From: Tepidaquicella sp964564635
GTDB taxonomy: Bacteria; Bacteroidota; Ignavibacteria; Tepidaquicellales; Tepidaquicellaceae
DNA length: 64,000 nt
NCBI GenBank assembly: GCA_964564635.1
Contig: CAZMAR010000005.1
Span: 1 to 64,000 of the forward strand
Reading direction: 5' to 3'
The notes beneath the pieces are model-generated. The model did no database searches and had not been told where the DNA came from. It saw nothing but the letters and a program-made list of their open reading frames with translations. Positions 43,689 to 52,887 of this stretch are shown here, in pieces. How positions within the stretch are numbered: position 1 is the stretch's first letter; every line of letters begins with the position of its first letter. A program made the translations under genes and the position numbers.

Positions 43689-44654
43689 TTAATATTCTCG
43701 ATTAGAAATAAAATCAATTAAATTGTTAAGGGCAGTTTTTGCTTCTGAGTTTTTAAATATTTTTAGATTTTCTCTTGCTAATTCACAATAATATTTTGTC
43801 TTTTCATTTGTATGTTCTATTCCGCCGTAGCTATTTACAAAATTATAAACAGAACTAAATTTCTTTACTGAATTTCCTTTTATGAGTTTAATAATTTCAT
43901 ACGAAACATTTTTAGGAGCATGATTAAGAGAGTAAAGTAATGGTAGCGTGAATTTCTTTTCTTTAATATCATTTCCAATTGATTTGCCCAGTAATTTCTT
44001 TCTACCCATATAATCAAGCAGGTCATCTCTTAGTTGGAATGCGATTCCTAAATTTTCTCCAAAGGTTGCTAACTTTTCAATGTATTCTTTATTATTGGTT
44101 GCACTGAATGCACCAAGTTTGCAGCAGGTTTTTATAAGAGAGGCTGTCTTGTAAGAAATTATTTCAAAATATGTTTCTTCTGTTGCATCGAATTTTCTTG
44201 ATCGTTGTATTTGCAATAACTCTCCTTCACTCATTCTTTTTACCGCTTCGGAGGTTATCTTTAAAAATTCAAATTCATCATTTTCAAGAGAAACCAGTAA
44301 TCCTTTTGAAAGCAGGTAATCTCCGATTAATACCGCAGCTTTATTTTTCCAAACTGCATTAATTGATGCTATTCCTCTTCTTACCTTTGCGTCATCAACA
44401 ACATCATCATGTATTAATGTTGCTGTATGTAAAAGCTCTACAAGTATAGCAGCTGTATATGTTCTATCATTTATATTTCCTACGAGTTTAGCACTGAGTA
44501 AAACAAGAAGTGGTCTGATTTTTTTCCCTTTTTGTTTTAGAACATACTTAAGAATTAAATCAAGAAGAGTAATTTTTGATTTTAGAACAGCCGAGAACCG
44601 TTTTTGAAATTCTATTAAATCTTTTTCAACTGGCTTTATTATATTTTTATTCAT
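43689..44654 (-). CDS. Long-chain polyprenyl diphosphate synthase
   Basis: 321-residue trans-prenyltransferase with both aspartate-rich motifs: LIHDDVVDDAKVRRG and FQLRDDLLDYMG. Such enzymes elongate farnesyl diphosphate to the C35-C45 side chain of menaquinone (or similar quinones). Menaquinone would be the electron donor to NrfH in this window. It is the last gene of the minus run, 4 bases after tatC. The KIRPLLVLLSAKL segment is also typical. The chain length cannot be fixed from sequence alone. Confidence 0.93.
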   Translation of the reverse strand: MNKNIIKPVEKDLIEFQKRFSAVLKSKITLLDLILKYVLKQKGKKIRPLLVLLSAKLVGNINDRTYTAAILVELLHTATLIHDDVVDDAKVRRGIASINAVWKNKAAVLIGDYLLSKGLLVSLENDEFEFLKITSEAVKRMSEGELLQIQRSRKFDATEETYFEIISYKTASLIKTCCKLGAFSATNNKEYIEKLATFGENLGIAFQLRDDLLDYMGRKKLLGKSIGNDIKEKKFTLPLLYSLNHAPKNVSYEIIKLIKGNSVKKFSSVYNFVNSYGGIEHTNEKTKYYCELARENLKIFKNSEAKTALNNLIDFISNREY

Positions 44655-44658
44655 TTAT

Positions 44659-45417
44659 TCAGGCTTTTATCTGAGATGATTTCTTCTCAGAATATTTACA
44701 GATTAAAATACTAATTTCATAAAGTAATATTAATGGAATTCCAAGTAATAATTGACTTGCAATATCAGGTGTAGGGGTTAGAATACCCGCGAGAATTAAG
44801 ATAATTACAATTGCATGCCTTCTATACTTTTTCATAAAACTGTTTGAAAGAATTCCAAGTTTTGCAAGAAAAAAAGATACTACAGGAAGTTCAAATACAA
44901 TTCCACCGACAAGAATCATAGAAAGCACAAAAGATAAATATTCATCTACAGCAATTTGATTTTCAATCATTGAAGAGCCAAACTTTGCAAAAAACCCGAG
45001 AGCAGTAGGCAAGAAAATAAAATATATAAACGCTATTCCAAGTAAAAAACAAAATACAGTAAACAAAATAATACCAGAAATATATTTCCTTTCATTTAGC
45101 AGTAAACCCGGTTGAATAAATTTCCAGAATTGATATACAATTACAGGAATGCTTAAAATTACCCCACCAATAATTATTACTTCAAGATATAATGTAACCT
45201 GACCATAAGGTTTTAAATTTATTATGTTTAATGGTGGGTTAGTATTTTTCGCAGGATGAAGAAGAATATTTGTAATTATGTAATCAGAAAAAATTCCGAC
45301 TAATATTGCACAAATAACGATTGCAATTATTGATTTTATAATACGCCACCTTAATTCTTCAAGGTGGTCAAGAAAGTTCATATCCTTATCTTTAGACTGA
45401 CTTTCATTAATAGGCAT
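44659..45417 (-). CDS. tatC: Twin-arginine translocase subunit TatC
   Basis: 252-residue inner-membrane protein with six helices that recognises twin-arginine signals of folded exported proteins. Signature segments are MNFLDHLEELRWRIIKS at the N-terminus, the KFIQPGLLLNERKYI region, and KYRRHAIVIILILAGILTPTPDIASQLLLGIPL. Its start overlaps the end of glyA by 11 bases, so translation is probably coupled. tatA/B are not in the window. Confidence 0.97.
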   Translation of the reverse strand: MPINESQSKDKDMNFLDHLEELRWRIIKSIIAIVICAILVGIFSDYIITNILLHPAKNTNPPLNIINLKPYGQVTLYLEVIIIGGVILSIPVIVYQFWKFIQPGLLLNERKYISGIILFTVFCFLLGIAFIYFIFLPTALGFFAKFGSSMIENQIAVDEYLSFVLSMILVGGIVFELPVVSFFLAKLGILSNSFMKKYRRHAIVIILILAGILTPTPDIASQLLLGIPLILLYEISILICKYSEKKSSQIKA

Positions 45418-46696
45418 ACATCGGGAATTTCGAAGTTAAATTTAATACTTCATTCTTAACTTCACTTTTCACTTTTTCATCATCAGGATTGGATATAACC
45501 CTGTTAATAAATTCAGCAATCAATTCCATTTCTGGTTCTTTCATTCCTCTGGTTGTTAAAGCAGGTGTTCCTAATCTTATTCCACTTGTTATGAGTGGAC
45601 TTTTATCATCAAAAGGTACTGCATTTTTATTACAGGTAATTCCTACTTCATCAAGTGCCTCCTGTGCTGCTTTTCCAGTAATATTTTTATTCCTTAGGTC
45701 AATTAACATTAAATGATTATCAGTTCCATTTGATATAATCTTAAAGCCAAAAGATATAAGTTTATTTGCAAGAGCTTTTGCATTACTTATTACTTGTTTT
45801 GCATAGGTTTCAAAACTATCTTCAAGGGCTTCTTTAAATGCAACTGCTTTTGCTGCTATCACATGCATAAGGGGACCTCCCTGAACTCCAGGCATTACCA
45901 TTGAATCAATTAATTCACTCATCATTTTTATCCTTCCTGATTTTGGTGCTTTCAAACCAAATGGATTTTCAAAATCTTTTCCAATCAATATCATACCTCC
46001 TCTTGGGCCGCGTAATGTTTTGTGTGTTGTTGTAGCTATTACATGGCAATATGGAATTGGGTCATCAAGTAGTTTCTTTGCAATTAATCCCGCTGGATGG
46101 GCAATATCTGCAAAAAGGAAAGCACCTACTTTATCTGCTATTTCTCTGAAGATTTTATAATTAATATTTCTTGAATAAGCACTTGCACCTACGGTTATCA
46201 TTTTCGGCTTCTCCCTTTTTGCTACTTCTTCCACCATATCATAGTCAATATATCCCGTATCAGGATGAACCCCATAAGCACAGAAGTCATATAACTGTCC
46301 GGAAAAATTTACCTTTGAACCGTGAGTCAAATGTCCACCGTGTGATAAATCCATTCCCATTACTTTATCGCCTGGTTTCACAAGAGTAAAATATACAGCC
46401 ATATTTGCCTGACTTCCCGAGTGAGGTTGAACATTAGCATATTCAGCGCCAAAAAGTTGTTTGGCACGGTCTCGTGCAAGATTTTCAGCTACATCAACAT
46501 ATTCACAACCACCATAGTACCTTTTGCCTGGATATCCTTCTGCGTATTTATTTGTCATTACTGAGCCCAGAGCTTCTATTACTGCTTTAGAAACAAAATT
46601 TTCTGAAGCAATGAGTTCTAATTTATTTAATTGCCTCTGAGTTTCATTCTGAATTGCATTATAAATATCTATATCGGTTTTCTGTAGGTTTTGCAT
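45407..46696 (-). CDS. glyA: Serine hydroxymethyltransferase
   Basis: 429-residue PLP enzyme converting serine and tetrahydrofolate to glycine and methylene-tetrahydrofolate. Family signatures are ELIASENFVSKAVIEALGS, NKYAEGYPGKRYYGGCEYVD, NVQPHSGSQANMAVYFT, and the PLP lysine in IATTTHKTLRGPRGG. Length and ends are normal. It is preceded by rpiB and overlaps tatC. Confidence 0.98.
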   Translation of the reverse strand: MQNLQKTDIDIYNAIQNETQRQLNKLELIASENFVSKAVIEALGSVMTNKYAEGYPGKRYYGGCEYVDVAENLARDRAKQLFGAEYANVQPHSGSQANMAVYFTLVKPGDKVMGMDLSHGGHLTHGSKVNFSGQLYDFCAYGVHPDTGYIDYDMVEEVAKREKPKMITVGASAYSRNINYKIFREIADKVGAFLFADIAHPAGLIAKKLLDDPIPYCHVIATTTHKTLRGPRGGMILIGKDFENPFGLKAPKSGRIKMMSELIDSMVMPGVQGGPLMHVIAAKAVAFKEALEDSFETYAKQVISNAKALANKLISFGFKIISNGTDNHLMLIDLRNKNITGKAAQEALDEVGITCNKNAVPFDDKSPLITSGIRLGTPALTTRGMKEPEMELIAEFINRVISNPDDEKVKSEVKNEVLNLTSKFPMYAY

Positions 46697-46719
46697 ATAT
46701 TTTATTATTTAATTTTTAA

Positions 46720-47166
46720 TTAAAGTGAATTTAATTTATTTACTCTTCTAATATGCCTTTCTTCTTGTTCAAATTCTGTATTGAGAAAAATATTTAAATA
46801 CTTTTTAGCAGTATTAAAATCTATAGTGTCAGCACCAAAACAAATTACATTCGCATTATTATGTTTTCTTGACATTTCTGTAATAATTTCTGATGTTGCA
46901 TTTACAGCTCTAATTCCTTTCACTTTGTTAGCAGCGATTGAGACCCCAATTCCACTTCCACAAATTGCAATTCCGTAGGTAGCCTTTCCTTCCTGCACAC
47001 TTTTAGCAACTTTAACTGCAAAATCAGGATAATCAACACTTTCATTAGAATTGGTACCAAAATCAATTACAGTGTAATTTTCCGCAGCAAGATAGTTTTT
47101 GATTAATTCTTTTAGAGCATATCCTCTATGATCTGAGCCAATTGAAATTGTATATTTTTTTCCCAT
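46720..47166 (-). CDS. rpiB: Ribose-5-phosphate isomerase B
   Basis: 148-residue RpiB/LacA-family sugar isomerase interconverting ribose 5-phosphate and ribulose 5-phosphate. It opens ISIGSDHRGYALKELIKNYL, with the active-site cysteine in AICGSGIGVSIAANKVKGIRA and the HNNANVICFGAD segment. It is in the same minus-strand run as glyA, 23 bases before it, as is common in Bacteroidota-type genomes. Confidence 0.95.
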   Translation of the reverse strand: MGKKYTISIGSDHRGYALKELIKNYLAAENYTVIDFGTNSNESVDYPDFAVKVAKSVQEGKATYGIAICGSGIGVSIAANKVKGIRAVNATSEIITEMSRKHNNANVICFGADTIDFNTAKKYLNIFLNTEFEQEERHIRRVNKLNSL

Positions 47167-47180
47167 AAAATAAATGAATT

Positions 47181-48440
47181 TTACTTTTCTTCTTCACTTG
47201 TTCTAATAAACCACAGTTCACCAAAATTAAAACCAGCGGTAATCTTAAACATATTATCTCTAATTAAATTATTTGAGGTCTTTCCTCTCGTAGCAAAAGA
47301 AACACCTATATCTATTGTATTATATTGATTCAGTGGAATTCCAATACCAGCATTAATTCCAAAGCAGCTAATTGTTTCACCGTTTATATATAAATTTGTT
47401 TTTTCGTAAAATGCACCAAACCTATAAAATTTATTTATCCAGAAAGTTTCAAACTCAGGTTTTGAGGGTGGCGTTAGTTCGACTCCAATGGCAAATCTCA
47501 TAGAATTCTTTAAGTTTCGGGAGGATTGATTTCCTATCATATATTCACTCCATTGCTGCCAGAAAAAATCACCCGATACAATTATCCTATCTCCAAATTT
47601 GTTCATAATACCAACCCCGAATGCTTGAGGATATTTTATATCTGAAGCGGTTAATGAAGTTGTATCTAATCCAATTATTGTTTGGTTAATTACTTCAGCT
47701 TCTGATTTCAAATTGTATTTTGTTTGATAAAGTAGTGCAATTGTCAATTCTTCGCTTTTTAATTCGGTAAACATTCTTCCAAGATTTATAGCAAGTCCTG
47801 CTTTTAAAAATGAACCATGTATGTTGTTTTCAACCCTTCTATAGGAGTTAGTGTATTGAGCATCATTAAAGTCAAGCAAAGCAAGTTTTTTAATATTTCC
47901 AAAAGAATAATTATACTCTAATCCAGCACTTACATTTTTCAATCCTGCAAAGCACATTCCAACATTTATTCTTGTAAGCCCTCCATTTCCAGCATAAGTT
48001 GATTTTACAGGTAAACCATTGGTGAATGTGTTATTAACAATCTTATAATTTATTTGATTCATCTGATTAAAGCCAAGATTTATTACCCAACCTAAATCTT
48101 TATCAATAGGAATTCCCAAATTAAATCCTGATACATCAGCATTGGAGACATTTGAATTTTTATTTCCATTAGAAGAGTTTAATAAATCATATTCAAAACC
48201 AAATGAAATAATTGTGTAAGGTAACCTATAATTTATTGCAGGATTTATACTATTAACATAATTTCCAGACAAGGCAATTCCTAAAATTCCCATTCCTTCG
48301 GTTCGATTGCTTACATAGTATTGTTGCTCACCCAGTCCATAAATTGTGTAAGGTGAACCTACACTAAATTCTTCTTGCGCAAACAAAGAAGACATAAAAC
48401 TAATTAAGAAAAATATATAAAATAAAACTAACTTTTTCAT
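47181..48440 (-). CDS. Outer-membrane barrel protein
   Basis: 419-residue exported protein: signal peptide ending near LFAQE, then a beta-rich body with many aromatic, amphipathic strands. Examples are FSVGSPYTIYGLGEQQYYVS, SAGLEYNYSFGNIKK and IDIGVSFATRGKTSNN. A terminal strand FKITAGFNFGELWF is typical of outer-membrane barrels recognised by BAM. The opening SPYTIYGLGEQQ resembles hypothetical outer-membrane proteins of the Bacteroidota group. It overlaps by 4 bases the upstream DUF4270-like lipoprotein, suggesting a lipoprotein-barrel pair at the cell surface. Function unknown. Confidence 0.75.
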   Translation of the reverse strand: MKKLVLFYIFFLISFMSSLFAQEEFSVGSPYTIYGLGEQQYYVSNRTEGMGILGIALSGNYVNSINPAINYRLPYTIISFGFEYDLLNSSNGNKNSNVSNADVSGFNLGIPIDKDLGWVINLGFNQMNQINYKIVNNTFTNGLPVKSTYAGNGGLTRINVGMCFAGLKNVSAGLEYNYSFGNIKKLALLDFNDAQYTNSYRRVENNIHGSFLKAGLAINLGRMFTELKSEELTIALLYQTKYNLKSEAEVINQTIIGLDTTSLTASDIKYPQAFGVGIMNKFGDRIIVSGDFFWQQWSEYMIGNQSSRNLKNSMRFAIGVELTPPSKPEFETFWINKFYRFGAFYEKTNLYINGETISCFGINAGIGIPLNQYNTIDIGVSFATRGKTSNNLIRDNMFKITAGFNFGELWFIRTSEEEK

Positions 48441-49624
48441 CTCGGAGTGTATCTTATTATTAATAAAGGTCTTTTAGATGCATCTGTAATACTTTGTGAA
48501 TAGAAAGCATATTTATCGATTCCCTGATAATCATATACATAGTTCAAAAGCACACCATAATTTGTTGCACCCATATTCCATTTCTGAAATATATATTGCA
48601 ATCGAATGGTATATGTTATTGAATCTTTTTTGGAAGTAAAAAATAATATTCCATCTGTTTGAACACTTCCAGTTGTATCGGTTATTCTGCTAAAAGCAAT
48701 TCTTGAATCTGCATAGTTTTTTATGAAAGAATTTGATGGATCCATTTTGAGTTCAAGATATGCATCATTAATTGTTACCTTTGAAGGTAATTTACTGAGA
48801 TTAAATTTTAAAATACTTCTGTAACTTATACCTGTATTTAGTATAAATCTATCCTGTGGAATTAATATGTTAGTAACATTACTTAAAGAAACTGATTCTG
48901 ATGAATTCAAAACAATTGTATCAATTTTTGAACCTTTCTGTACAACTGCTTTTATAAATGGTTTTATGCTATCTGTTTGTATAAGGCTTGTATAAAATCC
49001 TTTTATTGCAGTTGAAGATGGATTAGGTACGAAAGCAACTCCATAATTCTCAAAAGGATAATTAGAATTTGCAGATTTCCATAACCACTGCTTTACAATT
49101 GTAGTATCAAAAGGTATTGTTATTGTTGTCGTATCAGAGAGAGTTCCTGTATAATTTCCAAGTAAATTGGTACCAATAGATGAATTATTAAACTTATCGT
49201 AGGTTATTCCACTAAAAGTAATCGTATCCAATAGTGGATAAATATTAAACGAGGTAATACCCAATGAATCCTGAAAATAATAATTGTTATAAGTCAGGTT
49301 TATGCTTGCTGATAAGACCGAACAACTATCATAGTTTGAAGTAATATCTTTAAACTTGAGAAGAAATTTTGATTCATAATTCTGATATTTACCAACAAGG
49401 GAAAAATAAGAGGGATAGGTATTTATATATTGTAAAAAACTGTAATCAGTAATTTGAATAGTATCAGTTTCAGAATTTAATAAAACAGTTCCCAGCGTAT
49501 CATCACCAGGCAAAAAATTTAATCCAAGGTCATTTGGTTCTTGTTCACAGCTATAAAAAACAGAAGTGAAAATACCAACAAATAATATAAAAACCCTGAT
49601 TTGATTGTTTATTTGTAATTTCAT
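48437..49624 (-). CDS. DUF4270-like lipoprotein
   Basis: 395-residue predicted lipoprotein with Cys26 after FTSVFYS. The mature protein opens with EQEPNDLGLNFLPGDD and is rich in beta strands and Ser/Thr/Asn, with a closing RPLLIIRYTPR. In Bacteroidota, DUF4270 lipoproteins often lie beside glycogen synthase; here glgA and a HAD phosphatase lie just upstream on the same strand, which supports the assignment. It overlaps the barrel gene downstream by 4 bases. Role unknown, perhaps in cell-surface polysaccharide handling. Confidence 0.65.
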   Translation of the reverse strand: MKLQINNQIRVFILFVGIFTSVFYSCEQEPNDLGLNFLPGDDTLGTVLLNSETDTIQITDYSFLQYINTYPSYFSLVGKYQNYESKFLLKFKDITSNYDSCSVLSASINLTYNNYYFQDSLGITSFNIYPLLDTITFSGITYDKFNNSSIGTNLLGNYTGTLSDTTTITIPFDTTIVKQWLWKSANSNYPFENYGVAFVPNPSSTAIKGFYTSLIQTDSIKPFIKAVVQKGSKIDTIVLNSSESVSLSNVTNILIPQDRFILNTGISYRSILKFNLSKLPSKVTINDAYLELKMDPSNSFIKNYADSRIAFSRITDTTGSVQTDGILFFTSKKDSITYTIRLQYIFQKWNMGATNYGVLLNYVYDYQGIDKYAFYSQSITDASKRPLLIIRYTPR

Positions 49625-49759
49625 AATTTCAATTTAATCACTTAAACTATATAAAGATAAAATCATTTTCCAAAATAATATATATATATAAAACATTCAA
49701 AATATTAAACTATTACAATTTATATTAGAGGGGAGTATATTTAATATTTATGGAAAAAT

Positions 49760-50368
49760 CTATGTATTTTCAGATTCCTGAATTGGTTTATCTTTTATTT
49801 TTTTTATTTCCTTCTTTATAAATTTAGCTGCATCGACCAAATTCTTTGCTACATAGTCAATTTTTATATTTTGTGATTCACATTCTTTTAAATCTTGTTT
49901 TCCATAACCAGTTAAAACGAGAATTTTTTTCAAGCCTGCATTTTCTGCACATTGCATATCTTTAATTGAGTCACCAATTAAATAACTTTCCTCTAAATTA
50001 ATATCATATTTTAATTGTGCATCAAGTATCATTCCAGTTGCGGGTTTTCTATAAATACTATCAACTCTGAATTCCTCTACAATCCCATCTATATGATATG
50101 GAGAATAAAATATATCATCTATCAAACTTGTATCATTTTCTGAAAGTAATCTCTTAAATTCATCATGAATTTTTTCTAATTCCTCAACTGTTAAAAGTCC
50201 ATGAGCAACGACTGATTGGTTGGTAATAATTATATTCAAAAATCCAAGTTTCTTAAAAATCTTTAAAGCTTTTTTAACACCTGGGAAAATTTTTATTTCT
50301 TCTATTTTCGTTAGGTAGTTAATGTCTTTATTTATGGTTCCATCTCTATCTAAAAATATTGCTTTCAA
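49760..50368 (-). CDS. HAD-IIIA phosphatase, GmhB/HisB-N type lacking the zinc loop
   Basis: 202-residue HAD phosphatase. The nucleophile motif is AIFLDRDGTIN, motif II is NIIITNQSVVAHG, motif III is YRKPATGMI, and motif IV is SYLIGDSIKDMQCAENAG. This is the family of D-glycero-D-manno-heptose 1,7-bisphosphate phosphatase. The usual zinc-binding cysteines just before the R-K-P motif are missing: YSPYHIDGIVEEF, then SIYRKP. The substrate may therefore differ from the heptose. It follows glgA by 45 bases on the same strand. Confidence 0.85.
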   Translation of the reverse strand: MKAIFLDRDGTINKDINYLTKIEEIKIFPGVKKALKIFKKLGFLNIIITNQSVVAHGLLTVEELEKIHDEFKRLLSENDTSLIDDIFYSPYHIDGIVEEFRVDSIYRKPATGMILDAQLKYDINLEESYLIGDSIKDMQCAENAGLKKILVLTGYGKQDLKECESQNIKIDYVAKNLVDAAKFIKKEIKKIKDKPIQESENT

Positions 50369-50413
50369 TTTATAATTATTTAATTTTCAATTTTGTTGAT
50401 TAGATAAAGATAA

Positions 50414-51895
50414 TTATTTCTTTGATATTGACTTGTACAATTCCATATATTTTCTTGCTGAAGCTTTCCATGAAAAATCCTGTCCCATTCCATTTCTCAT
50501 CATAGTGCACCATTTTGATTTATTATTGCGATAAACCGATAGAGCCAGCTTTATTGTATTTAAAAAATCTTTCGGATTGTATTTTTCAAACACAAAACCA
50601 TTTCCGTCTGGCTTATTATAGTCAATTATTGTATCTGCCAATCCACCAGTCTTTCTTACAACTGGAACTGTACCATAACTCAAACTGTACATCTGATTAT
50701 ATCCACAAGGTTCATATTTTGAAGGCATAAGAAATATATCTGCTCCTGCTTCTATATGATGTGCGAGCTCCTCATCATAACCAATATGCACAATTAATTT
50801 TTCGGGATATTGCCTTTTTGCTTGCAGTAAGAATTTTTGATAATGTTCTTCTCCTCTTCCCAATATAATCATTTGAATATCTTCTTTCATTAATTCTGGA
50901 AGTATCTTTACAACTAAGTCAAACCCCTTCTGATCTGCAAGTCGTGTTATCATACCTATTAAAGGTACATCTTCTTTATATTCAAGATTAAACCTTCTAA
51001 GCAATTCCCTTTTATTTTCGTATTTCAACGGGATTTCCTGATAAGTATATCTATAATATATGATTTTATCAACATTTGGACTCCAAACTGAATAGTCTAT
51101 ACCGCTTAATATACCAACTATATCTTTTTTCCTTTTTAGTAAAACATCTTCAAGCCCTTTGTTTAATTCCTTATCTGTTAAAATTTCTTCTGCATATTTT
51201 TTACTTACTGTTGTAATTTTATCTGCATATATTAAGCCTGTTTTAAGAAAATTAAATTTATTATTCTGTCCTTGCAATTGTTCCTCGAAGACAGATTCCG
51301 GAAGCCCTGTTTTATAGAATGAAGATTTTGGAAATATTCCCTGTTTTACAAGGTTATGAATGGTAAGTACAGTCTTTATTCCTTTTATGTGTTCATTTTT
51401 CTTATAAATCCTTTTCAGCATTGGAGGAATTAAACTCGTTTGCCAGTCATTACAATGAATCACATCTGGTTTCCATTGTAGGATTTCCAGTATTTCTATT
51501 ACTGCTTTGGAAAAGAATAAAAACCTCTCATCATTATTAGAAAATTCCTTCTTGGTTCTGGGATTATAATAGATTCCTTTATTCTTAAAAAAATCATTGT
51601 TTTCTAACAGATAAATCTGTGCTTTTGTATTCTTGCCGTGAATGAAAGAAGATTTAATACTAAACTTTACTTGTTTTCCGAGAAAATCAATTTTCAAATC
51701 CTTCAGGCGTTTTATCTCATGTATCTGTAACCGACGCTCATCCAAAGGTCCATATTTTGGCGTTATTATTCTTACTTCATTGCCAAGCGAATTCAATGCC
51801 TGTGGTAAAGAATTTGATACATCTGCTAATCCCCCTGTTTTAGAGTAAGGAAACACTTCAGAGGTTACAAAAAGAACATTATATCCTTTTTTCAT
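50414..51895 (-). CDS. glgA: Glycogen synthase
   Basis: 493-residue GT5 glycogen/starch synthase adding glucosyl units from ADP-glucose (or UDP-glucose) to alpha-1,4-glucan. The N-terminal donor loop is SKTGGLADVSNSLPQAL, the catalytic C-terminal region is MPSKYEPCGYNQMYSLSYGTVPVV and RKTGGLADTI, and VIHCNDWQTSLIPPML is standard. It heads the minus run toward the prenyl synthase and has a TAnnTTTG promoter element upstream (51914-51921). Confidence 0.96.
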   Translation of the reverse strand: MKKGYNVLFVTSEVFPYSKTGGLADVSNSLPQALNSLGNEVRIITPKYGPLDERRLQIHEIKRLKDLKIDFLGKQVKFSIKSSFIHGKNTKAQIYLLENNDFFKNKGIYYNPRTKKEFSNNDERFLFFSKAVIEILEILQWKPDVIHCNDWQTSLIPPMLKRIYKKNEHIKGIKTVLTIHNLVKQGIFPKSSFYKTGLPESVFEEQLQGQNNKFNFLKTGLIYADKITTVSKKYAEEILTDKELNKGLEDVLLKRKKDIVGILSGIDYSVWSPNVDKIIYYRYTYQEIPLKYENKRELLRRFNLEYKEDVPLIGMITRLADQKGFDLVVKILPELMKEDIQMIILGRGEEHYQKFLLQAKRQYPEKLIVHIGYDEELAHHIEAGADIFLMPSKYEPCGYNQMYSLSYGTVPVVRKTGGLADTIIDYNKPDGNGFVFEKYNPKDFLNTIKLALSVYRNNKSKWCTMMRNGMGQDFSWKASARKYMELYKSISKK

Positions 51896-52320
51896 CTAAG
51901 AATTTAATTTATACAAAGTTACTTCTATCTCTTTAGATATTCAATACAATTATTTCGTTATATTTAGATATTTTATATTTTTATTAGTATATGTAAAGTT
52001 ATCTATAACTGTGTTGATATGAATTTTAAACTTCTTTTATAGATATAGTAAATCCAAAATTTATTATAGAGTAAAGATTTTTATTTACATTCAAATTTGT
52101 GATAAATTAAATAAAATTTTTAAATGGAAAATAATAAAATTATTTTTATAAATGTTAAGTTTATTTTTTTTGCATGTTTTAATAAGGAGTTTATATGAAT
52201 TTTTAGGGGTAAAATTTCTAATTCAATTATATTTAATTATTAAAATTTTAATTTTATATTCCTCTAAAAGTAATAAGTGAAACCAGAATAAATATAAAAT
52301 ATTTACAAAAATATATTTAT
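51896..52320. other. Divergent promoter region between glgA and the cytochrome cluster
   Basis: 425 very AT-rich bases with no supported gene. On the minus side a TAnnTTTG element serves glgA. On the plus side no clear promoter or Fnr-type box for the cytochrome operon was seen. A perfect-looking AAGGAG with an ATG (52195) is followed by a stop after two more codons. Confidence 0.5.
51914..51921 (-). promoter_or_regulatory. TAnnTTTG promoter element for glgA
   Basis: Read on the minus strand, TAACTTTG fits the Bacteroidota -7 consensus, and a TTG lies 20 bases upstream at the place of the -33 element. The predicted start leaves a leader of about a dozen bases before the glgA ATG. This is the most complete such promoter seen in the window. 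Confidence 0.6.
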
Positions 52321-52887
52321 ATGAAAAAGCTTTTTAGTAATTACTTTAAAAAAATATTTACGATTTTTCTGCTTCCAATATTAATTGTTTTTATATATGG
52401 GGCTGGCTTCCAATTTCAGAAGTTCAAATATGTTGGTGTAACCAGGTGTGTAAGTTCCTGTCATAAAACTGAAAGACAGGGTAGTCAATTGGAAATATGG
52501 AAAAATTCTCTACATTCAAAAGCATTTAAAACACTTGAAACTGAAACGGCAGAAAAAATTGCTATTGAAAAAGGATACAATTCAAAACCTGTTGAAATTC
52601 CAGAATGTATTAAATGTCACCTACTTGGAAAAGAATTAACCCCTGAAGAATTATCTGTTACTTTTGAAAAAGAGGAAGGAGTTCAGTGTGAAAGTTGTCA
52701 TGGACCAGGTTCTGAATATATGAAAGTCTCAATTATGAAGGATAGGAACAAATCAATTGAAAATGGTTTGATAGTCTATGAAGATAAACAAAAATTATGT
52801 ATTATATGCCACAATGAGTATAGTCCTACCTTTAAGCCATTTGACTTTGAAAGTTCATGGAAAAAGATTAAGCATTATAAACCGTGA
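52321..52887 (+). CDS. Tetrahaem c554-family cytochrome with one CX3CH site
   Basis: 188-residue periplasmic cytochrome with a signal anchor (about residues 12-30). Three canonical haem sites are present: CIKCH (96-100), CESCH (123-127) and CIICH (160-164). The first site reads CVSSCH (43-48), with three residues between the cysteines. The segments KNSLHSKAF and EEGVQCESCHGPGSEYM place it in the cytochrome c554 (multihaem) family. The gene opens a tight cluster: its stop overlaps the GTG start of the barrel gene by 4 bases. It probably hands electrons to the conduit in the outer membrane. Confidence 0.85.
   Translation: MKKLFSNYFKKIFTIFLLPILIVFIYGAGFQFQKFKYVGVTRCVSSCHKTERQGSQLEIWKNSLHSKAFKTLETETAEKIAIEKGYNSKPVEIPECIKCHLLGKELTPEELSVTFEKEEGVQCESCHGPGSEYMKVSIMKDRNKSIENGLIVYEDKQKLCIICHNEYSPTFKPFDFESSWKKIKHYKP

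Noticed and set aside
52195..52206. AAGGAG followed by ATG in the gap before the cytochromes
   Set aside because: The frame stops after Met-Asn-Phe, so it cannot be a gene; chance in AT-rich DNA.
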